From: an uncultured Bacteroidales bacterium
GTDB taxonomy: Bacteria > Bacteroidota > Bacteroidia > Bacteroidales > Lentimicrobiaceae
Length of the DNA: 64,000 nucleotides
NCBI GenBank assembly: GCA_937894795.1
Contig: CALCQV010000043.1
Location: 1 to 64,000, forward strand
Reading direction: 5' to 3'
The translations under genes and the position numbers were made by a program. The notes beneath the pieces are model-generated. The model saw only the letters and a list, made by a program, of their open reading frames with translations, was not told the DNA's origin and searched no databases. Shown in pieces: positions 45,900 to 53,845 of this stretch (positions are counted from its first letter, which is position 1; the number at the start of each line of letters is the position of its first letter).

Positions 45900-47275
45900 A
45901 TGTCCGCAACATATTTACCCATTGAAAAACAACCCTGCAAAAGATAACCGCCGGTTGGAGCATCCCAATTAACCATTTCACCAATGGTATATATATTCGG
46001 GAACCTTCTGAGTGAGAAATCATCAGCAAGGTCAGTAATATCAATGCCCCCAACCACACTTATGGCTTCTTCCACAGGTCGAAGTGATTGAACCGGTATA
46101 GTCAGTTTCTTTACCTTAGTAATGAATCTGCGTGCATCAATAAACTCTTCTTTTGCGGTAAATGCTTTTATCACAGCCATTTGCGCACTATCCAATGTTA
46201 GGGCCTTACCAAATGATGATGTTTTCTTTGCTACAATCTTTTCTATCAACTGAAATGAAGTATTATTGGGTTTAAAGTCAATTGACAATGTCAGATTTTC
46301 TTTATTGTTGAGCATTAATCTCACTTGAGGAATCAATGGATAAATAGCTGTACCCTCCAGACCATAATCTGTTATCAGTGCCTCACCCTTTGAAGTAGTA
46401 TTATGATCAGATCCGGAAATATTATATTGGTCAGCTACGCTCCTAACGACTGGCATTTTGCTTTCCACATTGGCTGTCAAAGCTGATTTATCTGCTTTTT
46501 CGACTGAAATCACAAGATTTTTAAGTGGCTTGCCCGTATGGAATTCTCTAACAGAGTCAGGCCAATTAATATTTACACCACAATTGGAAGGCTGGAATGG
46601 TATAGTAGAAATACCGTTCTGTTGTAATATCTCTACCCATTTACCATCTGATCCTGTAAGGGGCCATGAGGCTCCTCCCAAGGCTAAAATAGCGAAGTCA
46701 GCATCATAATGCATCGTACGATGTTCTTCCTGTCCACTTTCGTGAACATCAAATGTAAACCGCAAATTGGTCTTATTTCCCGTTGCTATAACATCAGTAA
46801 ATCCTGTTAAAATATCATCAGTATTACCAATTGCTGTATCCTTAGCATATCCAAGTGAAATATCATCAGTAAACCTTATTAGCCGATGATTCAAATAGAT
46901 TGTAACACCTCTTTGGAGCAGTGAGTCAGTTATCTTTTTTAAAATCAAAGCCACATCATTGCCTTTTTCAGGAAACACTTTCCCACTGGTACCTTCATAG
47001 GTAGGGATACCCAGATGAATTAACCAATCCCTGAAAGCAGCCTGATCAAAGTAGTCCAGCACTTTATCCATGACTCCAATAGGTGAATATGCTCTTTTCA
47101 ATTCTTCGCGATCGGCCAGATGTGTAATATTCAAACCACCTCTCCCTGCCAACAGGAACTTTCTGCCCAATTGTGGTCCCTTCTCGAACAGCTTTACTTC
47201 ACATGACTCTGACAGATGCCAGGCGGCCATCATTCCTGCTGGTCCACCTCCAATAACCACAACTATTTTACTCAT
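45875..47275 (-). CDS. NAD(P)/FAD-dependent oxidoreductase, HI0933-like flavoprotein
   Basis: The 466-residue protein begins with a dinucleotide-binding motif VVVIGGGPAGMMAAWHL, and contains GPQLGRKFLLAGRGGLNITH and the C-terminal GEMVNWDAPTGGYLLQGCFSMG, which identify the HI0933/BaiN-like flavoprotein family (TIGR03862-like). The physiological substrate of the family is not settled. It contains an unusual insert with near-repeats around 150-190 (SLGYAKDTAIGNTDDILTG..., read as repeating T-D-D/I-x-T-G units). The start overlaps the end of the VF530 gene by 4 bases, so the two are translationally coupled. Confidence 0.85.
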   Translation of the reverse strand: MSKIVVVIGGGPAGMMAAWHLSESCEVKLFEKGPQLGRKFLLAGRGGLNITHLADREELKRAYSPIGVMDKVLDYFDQAAFRDWLIHLGIPTYEGTSGKVFPEKGNDVALILKKITDSLLQRGVTIYLNHRLIRFTDDISLGYAKDTAIGNTDDILTGFTDVIATGNKTNLRFTFDVHESGQEEHRTMHYDADFAILALGGASWPLTGSDGKWVEILQQNGISTIPFQPSNCGVNINWPDSVREFHTGKPLKNLVISVEKADKSALTANVESKMPVVRSVADQYNISGSDHNTTSKGEALITDYGLEGTAIYPLIPQVRLMLNNKENLTLSIDFKPNNTSFQLIEKIVAKKTSSFGKALTLDSAQMAVIKAFTAKEEFIDARRFITKVKKLTIPVQSLRPVEEAISVVGGIDITDLADDFSLRRFPNIYTIGEMVNWDAPTGGYLLQGCFSMGKYVADIIKSKPHF

Positions 47276-47496
47276 TTCCGACGAGATATCAGACTAACAT
47301 ACAATTCCTCAACCTTTTCCCGTGCCCAGGGTGTCTTGCGTAAAAACTTAAGACTTGACTGTATGGAAGGATTTTCTTTAAAACACCTGATGTTGACATA
47401 ATAACTCAACCGTTCCCATCCATAATGAGCATGCAATTCGGTTATAATCTGCTCAAGTGTTATTCCATGCAGAGGATTGTTCGGCTGTGTTCCCAT
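47272..47496 (-). CDS. VF530 family DNA-binding protein
   Basis: This small protein (74 residues from the ATG at 47496) has the VF530/DUF2132 pattern: NPLHGITLEQIITELHAHYGW at the start, then CFKENPSIQSSLKFLRKTPWARE and VEELY. Structures of the family show a small helical DNA-binding fold. The frame is open 24 bases upstream to a GTG at 47520, but that lies across the -7 element at 47501-47508, so the ATG is preferred. It overlaps the flavoprotein gene by 4 bases. Confidence 0.85.
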   Translation of the reverse strand: MGTQPNNPLHGITLEQIITELHAHYGWERLSYYVNIRCFKENPSIQSSLKFLRKTPWAREKVEELYVSLISRRK

Positions 47497-47500
47497 TTCA

Positions 47501-47508
47501 CAAAAATA
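47501..47508 (-). promoter_or_regulatory. Promoter -7 element of the VF530-flavoprotein operon
   Basis: The minus strand reads TATTTTTG, a match to TAnnTTTG, only 5 bases before the ATG at 47496. The transcript would be leaderless or nearly so. Confidence 0.5.
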
Positions 47509-47685
47509 AGTAATACTCACAAACAGTCAGCCAAATACATTGAAAACATATTGAACAAACGTATTTGTTACCTGTTCTTTACAACAATCATAATTCATTA
47601 GCCTTCTATAAGTTACTCCTGATCAGTCGGGTGTGAGTTAGTTATACTGCGCATTATTACATACACCGTTTAACCATTGTAGAAA

Positions 47686-50025
47686 ATGAATCACAGGTTT
47701 GTACATACAATTCTAATTATCACTTCTGTCCTGACCCTCTTATCAGGGAATCTAACAGCTCAGAAACTTCCTGAACCTACGTGGCGGTATTACCGTCCCG
47801 GCAATACTGGTATTCAAGGCGATGATGTCACTGCGGTATGGGTTGACGCCAATGGAAATCCTTATATAGCTGCCAACACCGGCATGTGGGGTGAAGGTGG
47901 TTTTGCCCGTTTCAATGTGGCAGAGAATACCTGGACCAACTTCTCAAATGTAGATTGGCCTGTTCTTGGCTCATTTGATAATGCTGATGTTCATATACTC
48001 GATATCGTGGAAGACTATGAGGGAAACCTTTGGATGGGAAACTTCCCTGGCGCCCTGAAATTTAACCCGCAAACTGGCATTACTGCCGCCGTTCAGTATG
48101 GTACAAGCAACTCTCCATTGCAGGGATTCACCTATGATGTAGACGTTGCTCCTGATAGTTCCATCTGGTTTACTAGTGGAGGATTGGTGCAATATATTCC
48201 TGAGACTGACCAATGGAACTCCTTTCCATCTTCAAATGTACGTATTGCCATACAACCCAAACCTGACGGTAGTTATCTGGTATGGTCGGCCGTTACTTAT
48301 TACGGCATTGTAATTACCTATAATAGTGCAACAGGGCTGATGACCGACTACACGCCAACAACCTTGGGTGAATTAGCCGGATTACCCGGTAAGGATTGTG
48401 TGGATGATGCCGGCAATCTATGGGCTTTGCGTATGTCAGTTGATGGTAATTGGGAGACAATTGAATACCAGCGCCCTGATGGAACCTGGGTTGCTCCTAC
48501 TCCTCCTTATGAAAATGCCAGCTATTATATAGATGCCTTCAAGGCTTATGGCAATGAAATGGCTGTAATGGTTCTTGAAAACGGCGAAACATGGCTCTTT
48601 AATGGTACGTCATGGCAAAATTATGGAAGCTGGATGGAATATGCCAATACTTATAGCGTAGATATTGACCAACAGGGCAATGTATGGGTATGTGGCTCGG
48701 GTGGAGCAGCCAAACGTGATGTACAGACAGGTTACTGGCAACGCTATCGTATAACCAATACCTCGCAGATTGACTACTTTGTGGGTGACCTCACCATTGA
48801 TGCCGAAGGAAGTGTATGGTTTACCGGCAATGCAGGTAGCGGTGTTGGCGGTTTCCAGAAATTCGACGGAGCAAACTGGACCGGATTCAATGAATACACC
48901 TATGGACTGGGATACCCATTCCCCTATATGTCTGATAACACGGATGCCATCTATTATCGCCCATCAACCGGCGACATAATTTTCAATCCAACCTTTAACG
49001 GTATACATGCATGGACCGGTTCCAGCTATTTCCCTCTCGAAGACTATCTCACCTCATCTGAAGGCTTTGCCGAAGATGACAATGGCAAATTGTGGAGCAT
49101 TGGGGAGTATTACAGCCTACGATATTATAATGAAGTACTTAACGACTGGGGCTCCATTCCCATTACCGGGTGGGGCCTTGATATCATCAAAGATCCTACG
49201 GGCCAAGGTATTTGGGCAGTTACCGATTATGAAATTGTGCGTACCGATGGCACCACCACCTTCAGAAGAGGTATAGAAGACTTCCCGGGCAGTTCAACAT
49301 GGTTTACCGGCTTCGCGGCAGATGCCGACGGCATTGTTTGGGTTGGTACCTGGGCACAGTTCACCTCTACCGGAAGCACCCTAATCAGGCTGGATACACA
49401 AACCGGCTTGTACCAAACATGGTCGTATGATGAAGGATGGCCTTTCCCCGGTGAGCATGTTCGTCCGCTTACCATTACCCCCGACGGGAAACTGTGGATG
49501 CAATATGATTCAGAATACCCTTCTACCGAAGCCGGTATCCTCTGGTTTGACGGAACCAATATTGGTCTATTTCCCTCTTCTCCGGGTGGTATACCCCAAT
49601 GGGGTGGCCTGCCTAACAGCTCCATCAAGGACCTCGAGGTTAAGGTAATTCCCAATGGCTATGAATTATGGATGAGTTGTCTTGGCAGAGGTATTGCTGT
49701 TCTCTCCTATTTCACCACCTCAGTTGATGTGCCTATAAATAACATTCCTGAACCAGTCAGTGCCTTTACCATATCACCCAACCCTGTTTCTGAAGCAGCC
49801 AAACTAAGGTTTCCTTTGGAGAATTCAACCTTTATTGAACTGGACATTTTCGATATTATGGGTAAGAAAGTGAAAGATCTCCTTACTACTAACCTGCAGA
49901 AAGGCCCGCAGGAGGTTGAATGGAATCTTACTGATCAGTCAGGTGCAAGGGTGGCTGCCGGTATCTATATTGCCCGTTTAAAAAAGGCCGGCTCTGTCGT
50001 TTCTACTAAAGTAGCAGTTCAATAA
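47686..50025 (+). CDS. T9SS cargo protein with two-component-regulator-type propeller
   Basis: The 779-residue secreted protein has a signal peptide ending at GNLTAQKL. Residues about 30-680 contain repeated blade signatures of the regulator-propeller kind (NLWMGNFPGALKFNPQTG, SIWFTSGGLVQYIPET, NVWVCGSGGAAKRD, SVWFTGNAGSGVGGFQKFDG), so a seven-bladed beta-propeller, or two, is likely. Residues about 697-779 are a T9SS sorting domain (ISPNPVSEAAKLRF ... DIMGKKVKDL ... GIYIARLKK). It is therefore exported by the type IX system. It has higher G+C than most genes to its left. Function unknown. Confidence 0.82.
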   Translation: MNHRFVHTILIITSVLTLLSGNLTAQKLPEPTWRYYRPGNTGIQGDDVTAVWVDANGNPYIAANTGMWGEGGFARFNVAENTWTNFSNVDWPVLGSFDNADVHILDIVEDYEGNLWMGNFPGALKFNPQTGITAAVQYGTSNSPLQGFTYDVDVAPDSSIWFTSGGLVQYIPETDQWNSFPSSNVRIAIQPKPDGSYLVWSAVTYYGIVITYNSATGLMTDYTPTTLGELAGLPGKDCVDDAGNLWALRMSVDGNWETIEYQRPDGTWVAPTPPYENASYYIDAFKAYGNEMAVMVLENGETWLFNGTSWQNYGSWMEYANTYSVDIDQQGNVWVCGSGGAAKRDVQTGYWQRYRITNTSQIDYFVGDLTIDAEGSVWFTGNAGSGVGGFQKFDGANWTGFNEYTYGLGYPFPYMSDNTDAIYYRPSTGDIIFNPTFNGIHAWTGSSYFPLEDYLTSSEGFAEDDNGKLWSIGEYYSLRYYNEVLNDWGSIPITGWGLDIIKDPTGQGIWAVTDYEIVRTDGTTTFRRGIEDFPGSSTWFTGFAADADGIVWVGTWAQFTSTGSTLIRLDTQTGLYQTWSYDEGWPFPGEHVRPLTITPDGKLWMQYDSEYPSTEAGILWFDGTNIGLFPSSPGGIPQWGGLPNSSIKDLEVKVIPNGYELWMSCLGRGIAVLSYFTTSVDVPINNIPEPVSAFTISPNPVSEAAKLRFPLENSTFIELDIFDIMGKKVKDLLTTNLQKGPQEVEWNLTDQSGARVAAGIYIARLKKAGSVVSTKVAVQ

Positions 50026-50089
50026 GTAATCTGCCCCTGCTTTCCAGGGCAATTAAAATGCTATAGACTACAAAGATTATGCACCGGAA

Positions 50090-50635
50090 TTACTGGGCAT
50101 TACGATTCCTATCAACCTCTGCCTTGCATTTGGCGCATAAATGATGGCCTTTCATGTCAATATCTTCAACATAAGTGCTTGAATGCATAACACAGGCTGT
50201 ATTGATGCAGTGTATCAATCCAAAGGTATGTCCCAGTTCATGTATAACCTCTTTTCTGAATCTATCAGTAAGCAGCTTATCGTCCTTTGGCATACCATAG
50301 CGTTCATTGCTCAAACGGTGTATGGAGGCTATTCCCGTTCTGCCGTTTAGAAAAGCCTGTCCGAATATGTATGTCAGTATGGGTATAAACAGGTCTACAT
50401 TAAATATTGCGAGTGTTTTCACATTGTCGGCCCCATAATTCTCATCTATTTTCCGCAGCAATTCGTTGCCATTGTATTGTCTTCTCCTTCCATCGTAATA
50501 CTCGCTTATATCCATATAGCCTTCCTTAATATATACAGGTATGGAATACTCCTGTTCTATGTCGTTTACGATCACTTCGGGGAGTACGTTACCTGAATAA
50601 CCAAAGGAGATTAATACTATGCGATCAGGATTCAT
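50090..50635 (-). CDS. amzA: Archaemetzincin-type zinc metallopeptidase (M54)
   Basis: The 181-residue protein has the extended zinc motif HELGHTFGLIHC at residues 132-143 followed by C-x4-C-x-M (CINTACVM), and a final CAKC (167-170), the combination that defines archaemetzincins, which bind a catalytic and a structural zinc. The peptidase substrates of bacterial archaemetzincins are unknown. No signal peptide is present. It is the third gene of the kinase/regulator operon, five bases after the response regulator, which is an unusual setting. Confidence 0.88.
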   Translation of the reverse strand: MNPDRIVLISFGYSGNVLPEVIVNDIEQEYSIPVYIKEGYMDISEYYDGRRRQYNGNELLRKIDENYGADNVKTLAIFNVDLFIPILTYIFGQAFLNGRTGIASIHRLSNERYGMPKDDKLLTDRFRKEVIHELGHTFGLIHCINTACVMHSSTYVEDIDMKGHHLCAKCKAEVDRNRNAQ

Positions 50636-50640
50636 CTCAA

Positions 50641-51981
50641 TTACCTGGCTTGTTTCAGATCATATTTTCTGATCTTGTTGTAGAGTGTAACCCGGTCAAC
50701 CTTAAGTGCCTTGGCTGCCGCCGAAATATTCCAGGCATATTTATCAAGTATCATGGAAATGTGATTTTTTTCCAGATCGTCCAAACTCTCTATTGATGAG
50801 CTAACCATATCCTTGATAACCGGTAGGTCCCTTAGGGTTATTTTCTTGCCATTGCCCACCACGATTGCCCTTTCAATCATATTCTCCAACTCCCTGATGT
50901 TCCCGGGGAATGGAAACTCCTTTATCCTCTTGAGTGCTGAGGGATCAATCGGTACAATGGGCCTGTTCATGGCAGTACAGTACTTGCGTATGAAGAATTC
51001 CACAAGTAATGGTATATCCTCTGTGCGTTCCCTTAGTGGTGGTACCGTAATATTAACCACATTCAACCGGTAATAGAGGTCTTCTCTAAAAGTTCCCTTA
51101 TCAACCATGGTCTTCAGGTCACGGTTGGTAGCACATATCACCCTGAAATCAGATGTAATCTCCTTGTTTCCCCCAACTCTTACGAAGCTCTTGGTTTCAA
51201 GCACCCTCAGCAGCTCAACCTGCATCTTTGGTGTTATGGTTGCAATTTCATCAAGGAAGATGGTTCCGCTGTCAGCCATTTCAAACCGTCCCTTGCGATT
51301 ATACACCGCCCCTGTGAATGCTCCTTTTTCATGGCCAAAGAGCTCACTTTCCAACAGCGACTCTGAGAGTGAACCGCAATGTACGCTTACCAACGGGAAG
51401 AACCTGCGCGGAGAGTTAGCATGTATGGCTCTTGCAACCAGTTCCTTACCCGTTCCGCTCTCTCCGGTGATTATTACCGATGCCGTCGACATGGCCACGC
51501 TCTCAATTTCCATCAACACCTTTTTCATTGCCTCGCTCTCTCCAATCATGTTCTCTACATTCTCCAATGAAACTACCTTCTCCTTGAGCATCTGGTTTTC
51601 TTCTTCCAGCTTTATCTGCCGCGAGGCATTTCGCACTAAGTGCGTGAGATCGTCAGGATCAAAGGGCTTGGTTACATAATCAAATGCCCCGTCTTTGAGT
51701 GCCTGTATGGCGGTATCAATGGTACCAAAGGCTGTCATCATTATAACAATGGAGTCCTGGCGCATCGACTTTATCCTCCTGAGCATCTCAAGGCCATCCA
51801 TGCCCGGCATCTTGATATCCGACAGAATAATATCAAAATTGCCTGCTTCCAGCAATGAAAGGGCTGTCTTTGCATTTTCGGCGCATTCAACGTAGTAGCC
51901 ATCTTCAATGAACCAGTTGTATAGCGAGTCCCTTACCGACTCTTCATCGTCAACAATCAGTATGGAGATCTTTCTAGCCAT
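50641..51981 (-). CDS. NtrC-family sigma54-dependent response regulator
   Basis: The 446-residue protein has a receiver (1-120) with phospho-acceptor Asp55 in LSDIKMPGMDG, an AAA+ domain with Walker A GESGTGKE at 173-180 and the sigma54 contact loop GAFTGA at 220-225, and a Fis-type helix-turn-helix at about 405-446 (AAAKALKVDRVTLYNKIRKY). It activates sigma54 promoters when phosphorylated, by binding upstream enhancers. It is 11 bases downstream of the heme-c kinase, its likely partner, and five bases upstream of amzA. A matching sigma54 promoter is found upstream of the neighbouring PstS-GcvH gene. Confidence 0.93.
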   Translation of the reverse strand: MARKISILIVDDEESVRDSLYNWFIEDGYYVECAENAKTALSLLEAGNFDIILSDIKMPGMDGLEMLRRIKSMRQDSIVIMMTAFGTIDTAIQALKDGAFDYVTKPFDPDDLTHLVRNASRQIKLEEENQMLKEKVVSLENVENMIGESEAMKKVLMEIESVAMSTASVIITGESGTGKELVARAIHANSPRRFFPLVSVHCGSLSESLLESELFGHEKGAFTGAVYNRKGRFEMADSGTIFLDEIATITPKMQVELLRVLETKSFVRVGGNKEITSDFRVICATNRDLKTMVDKGTFREDLYYRLNVVNITVPPLRERTEDIPLLVEFFIRKYCTAMNRPIVPIDPSALKRIKEFPFPGNIRELENMIERAIVVGNGKKITLRDLPVIKDMVSSSIESLDDLEKNHISMILDKYAWNISAAAKALKVDRVTLYNKIRKYDLKQAR

Positions 51982-51992
51982 GTCTTTATATT

Positions 51993-53678
51993 TTAAGCTT
52001 TCGTAATTGGTAATGTTATTATAATGGTGGTTCCTTTGCCGCGTGTTGAGTTTACTCCTATTCTGCCCTTATGGTTCTGTATAATTCCATGTACTATGGC
52101 CAATCCGAGACCAATGCCACTTGCATGCTCCTTGGTTGAGAAAAAGGGCTCAAATACATGCGGGATGTCATCCTCTGCTATGCCTATGCCGTTGTCTGAT
52201 ATCTCAATTCTCAAATGATCCTTATCAGGGTTCAATGTCCTGAATACCACCTCCCCATTCTCGTTAACGGCTTCTGATGCGTTCACAAGTATGGCAATGC
52301 AAGCCTGCTTTATCTGATTCGGACTGCAGTTAACCAGATCATTTTCCGCTGAGAAGTCTGACAAGAAGCTAATATTGGCAATCTTCATCGGGTGCGACAT
52401 AAGCTCATAGGTTTCTGCAAGCAACTCATGAAGATGCTTTGACTCAAATCCTTCATCGTCTTTACGTGAAAAATCAAGTAATCCCTTTACTATGTCGCCA
52501 CACCGCTTGGTTTCACCCTCAACCAACCTGAGATGCTTGAGCATTGACTCTTTCTTGACCGGGTCAATATCCTGATTGTTGAGTTGCTTGTATATTAACT
52601 TCGTGTATATAAGTATGCCCGACAACGGATTATTGATTTCATGGGCTACTGAAAGTGATAGCTTGCCCAGTGATGCTATCCGCTCAATGTTGAACAGCTC
52701 ACTCTGGGCATGTCCAAGCTCCTCCGATTTTTTCTGCACCTTGTACTCCAACTGCTGCGACCAGTTCTGCAATTCATTGGTGGCTGTCTGCAGGTTATCA
52801 AGCATATCATTGAACGCAGTTGATACCATCCGCATATCTGATAATTGGTTGGGTGGCAACTCCAGCCGCATGCTCTTGTTTCCCTCTGCCACTGCAATGC
52901 TCGCATCAATAAGGGCATGCAGGGGTTGTTGTATGGTTCTCTTGGTGAATAATATGAGAAACACTACCAATACTACTGTCATAAGTGAAGCCATGAGGAA
53001 ATAATCGGTGGTCGATTTTTGCAATGCCTCATCCAATCCGGTCAAAGGCATCTTTATTATCAGTGATCCCAATACTTCATCGTCCTTGCTGTGTGCATGA
53101 CAGGAACTCTCATAACACGAGCGGCTATTGAGCACCGGCGATTTGATCATCAGGTAGCGGTTCTCTGAATTGTTGTGATTCATGCTGCATTCACTGTCCA
53201 CATCAATTATCCTGGTCGACTTCTCCTTGTAGGCGAACATTTCCGAGAAATTGGAGTGGCAGCTTGTACAGTTGGGATCATTGTGGCTTCCCGCAGCGTC
53301 ATTGTTGATGGATGAATATGCCAGTTGGTTGTCTTTGTCATACATATTCACATCCTCAATACCGGTCATTGAGTTGATCACATCCAGCGTGCTCTGAAGT
53401 GATGACCGGTCGTTCTCGAGCATGGACTTGTATAAAGCTCCCTCAACCAAATAACCGATATTATTGCCGTTTTCCTGAATTACCGTTTTCATATAGGCTT
53501 CATTCACCGACCTGAAGATCACTCCAAAAACAATGAACAGGAAAAACAGCGATATGGTTATAATGATTACCACCCTGCCATAGATAGTTGACCTGAACAT
53601 CAAAAATCGCCTGAACCACACATGCGTCAGTGCCCGGTTACGTATTTTCTTGAACCAACTCATATTAAGGTCTGTCAT
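51993..53678 (-). CDS. Membrane histidine kinase with periplasmic c-type heme motifs
   Basis: The 561-residue kinase has TM1 at about 34-55, a periplasmic domain of about 170 residues, TM2 at about 227-245, HAMP (about 246-300), a HisKA domain with phospho-acceptor His346 in AHEINNPLSG and a HATPase domain (NGIGIAEDDIPHVFEPFFSTKE, GLGLAIVHGI). In the periplasmic part CTSCH at 137-141 is a standard c-type heme-binding motif, and CYESSCH at 188-194 is a C-x4-C-H variant, so one or two covalently bound hemes are predicted. This makes it a redox or gas sensor. It is the first gene of an operon with the sigma54 regulator and amzA. Confidence 0.88.
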   Translation of the reverse strand: MTDLNMSWFKKIRNRALTHVWFRRFLMFRSTIYGRVVIIITISLFFLFIVFGVIFRSVNEAYMKTVIQENGNNIGYLVEGALYKSMLENDRSSLQSTLDVINSMTGIEDVNMYDKDNQLAYSSINNDAAGSHNDPNCTSCHSNFSEMFAYKEKSTRIIDVDSECSMNHNNSENRYLMIKSPVLNSRSCYESSCHAHSKDDEVLGSLIIKMPLTGLDEALQKSTTDYFLMASLMTVVLVVFLILFTKRTIQQPLHALIDASIAVAEGNKSMRLELPPNQLSDMRMVSTAFNDMLDNLQTATNELQNWSQQLEYKVQKKSEELGHAQSELFNIERIASLGKLSLSVAHEINNPLSGILIYTKLIYKQLNNQDIDPVKKESMLKHLRLVEGETKRCGDIVKGLLDFSRKDDEGFESKHLHELLAETYELMSHPMKIANISFLSDFSAENDLVNCSPNQIKQACIAILVNASEAVNENGEVVFRTLNPDKDHLRIEISDNGIGIAEDDIPHVFEPFFSTKEHASGIGLGLAIVHGIIQNHKGRIGVNSTRGKGTTIIITLPITKA

Positions 53679-53715
53679 TCAATTATCAGGCTAAATTAAA
53701 CAATTAACATTAACT

Positions 53716-53748
53716 TAAACAACGATGTACACAGCACATCGTTGTTTA
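53716..53748 (-). terminator. Perfect 13-bp hairpin between PstS-GcvH and kinase genes
   Basis: TAAACAACGATGT and its exact complement are separated by 7 bases. On the minus strand it follows the PstS-GcvH stop by about 100 bases and ends in TTTAAGTTAA, a weak T-tract. It probably ends or attenuates the upstream transcript; a protein-binding site is an alternative. Confidence 0.55.
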
Positions 53749-53845
53749 ATATCCCTTACCTGTCAGCCATTTGCCTTCAGGCAACATCTTAATCATATTT
53801 GATTCATTGTCAGGTATCAGCCTGCAACAGCCATACCTTCTGTCA

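Noticed and set aside
50030..50075. Weak hairpin TGCCCCTG..CAGGGCA after the second T9SS gene
   Set aside because: Short, imperfect stem and no T-tract on either strand; not enough to call a terminator.
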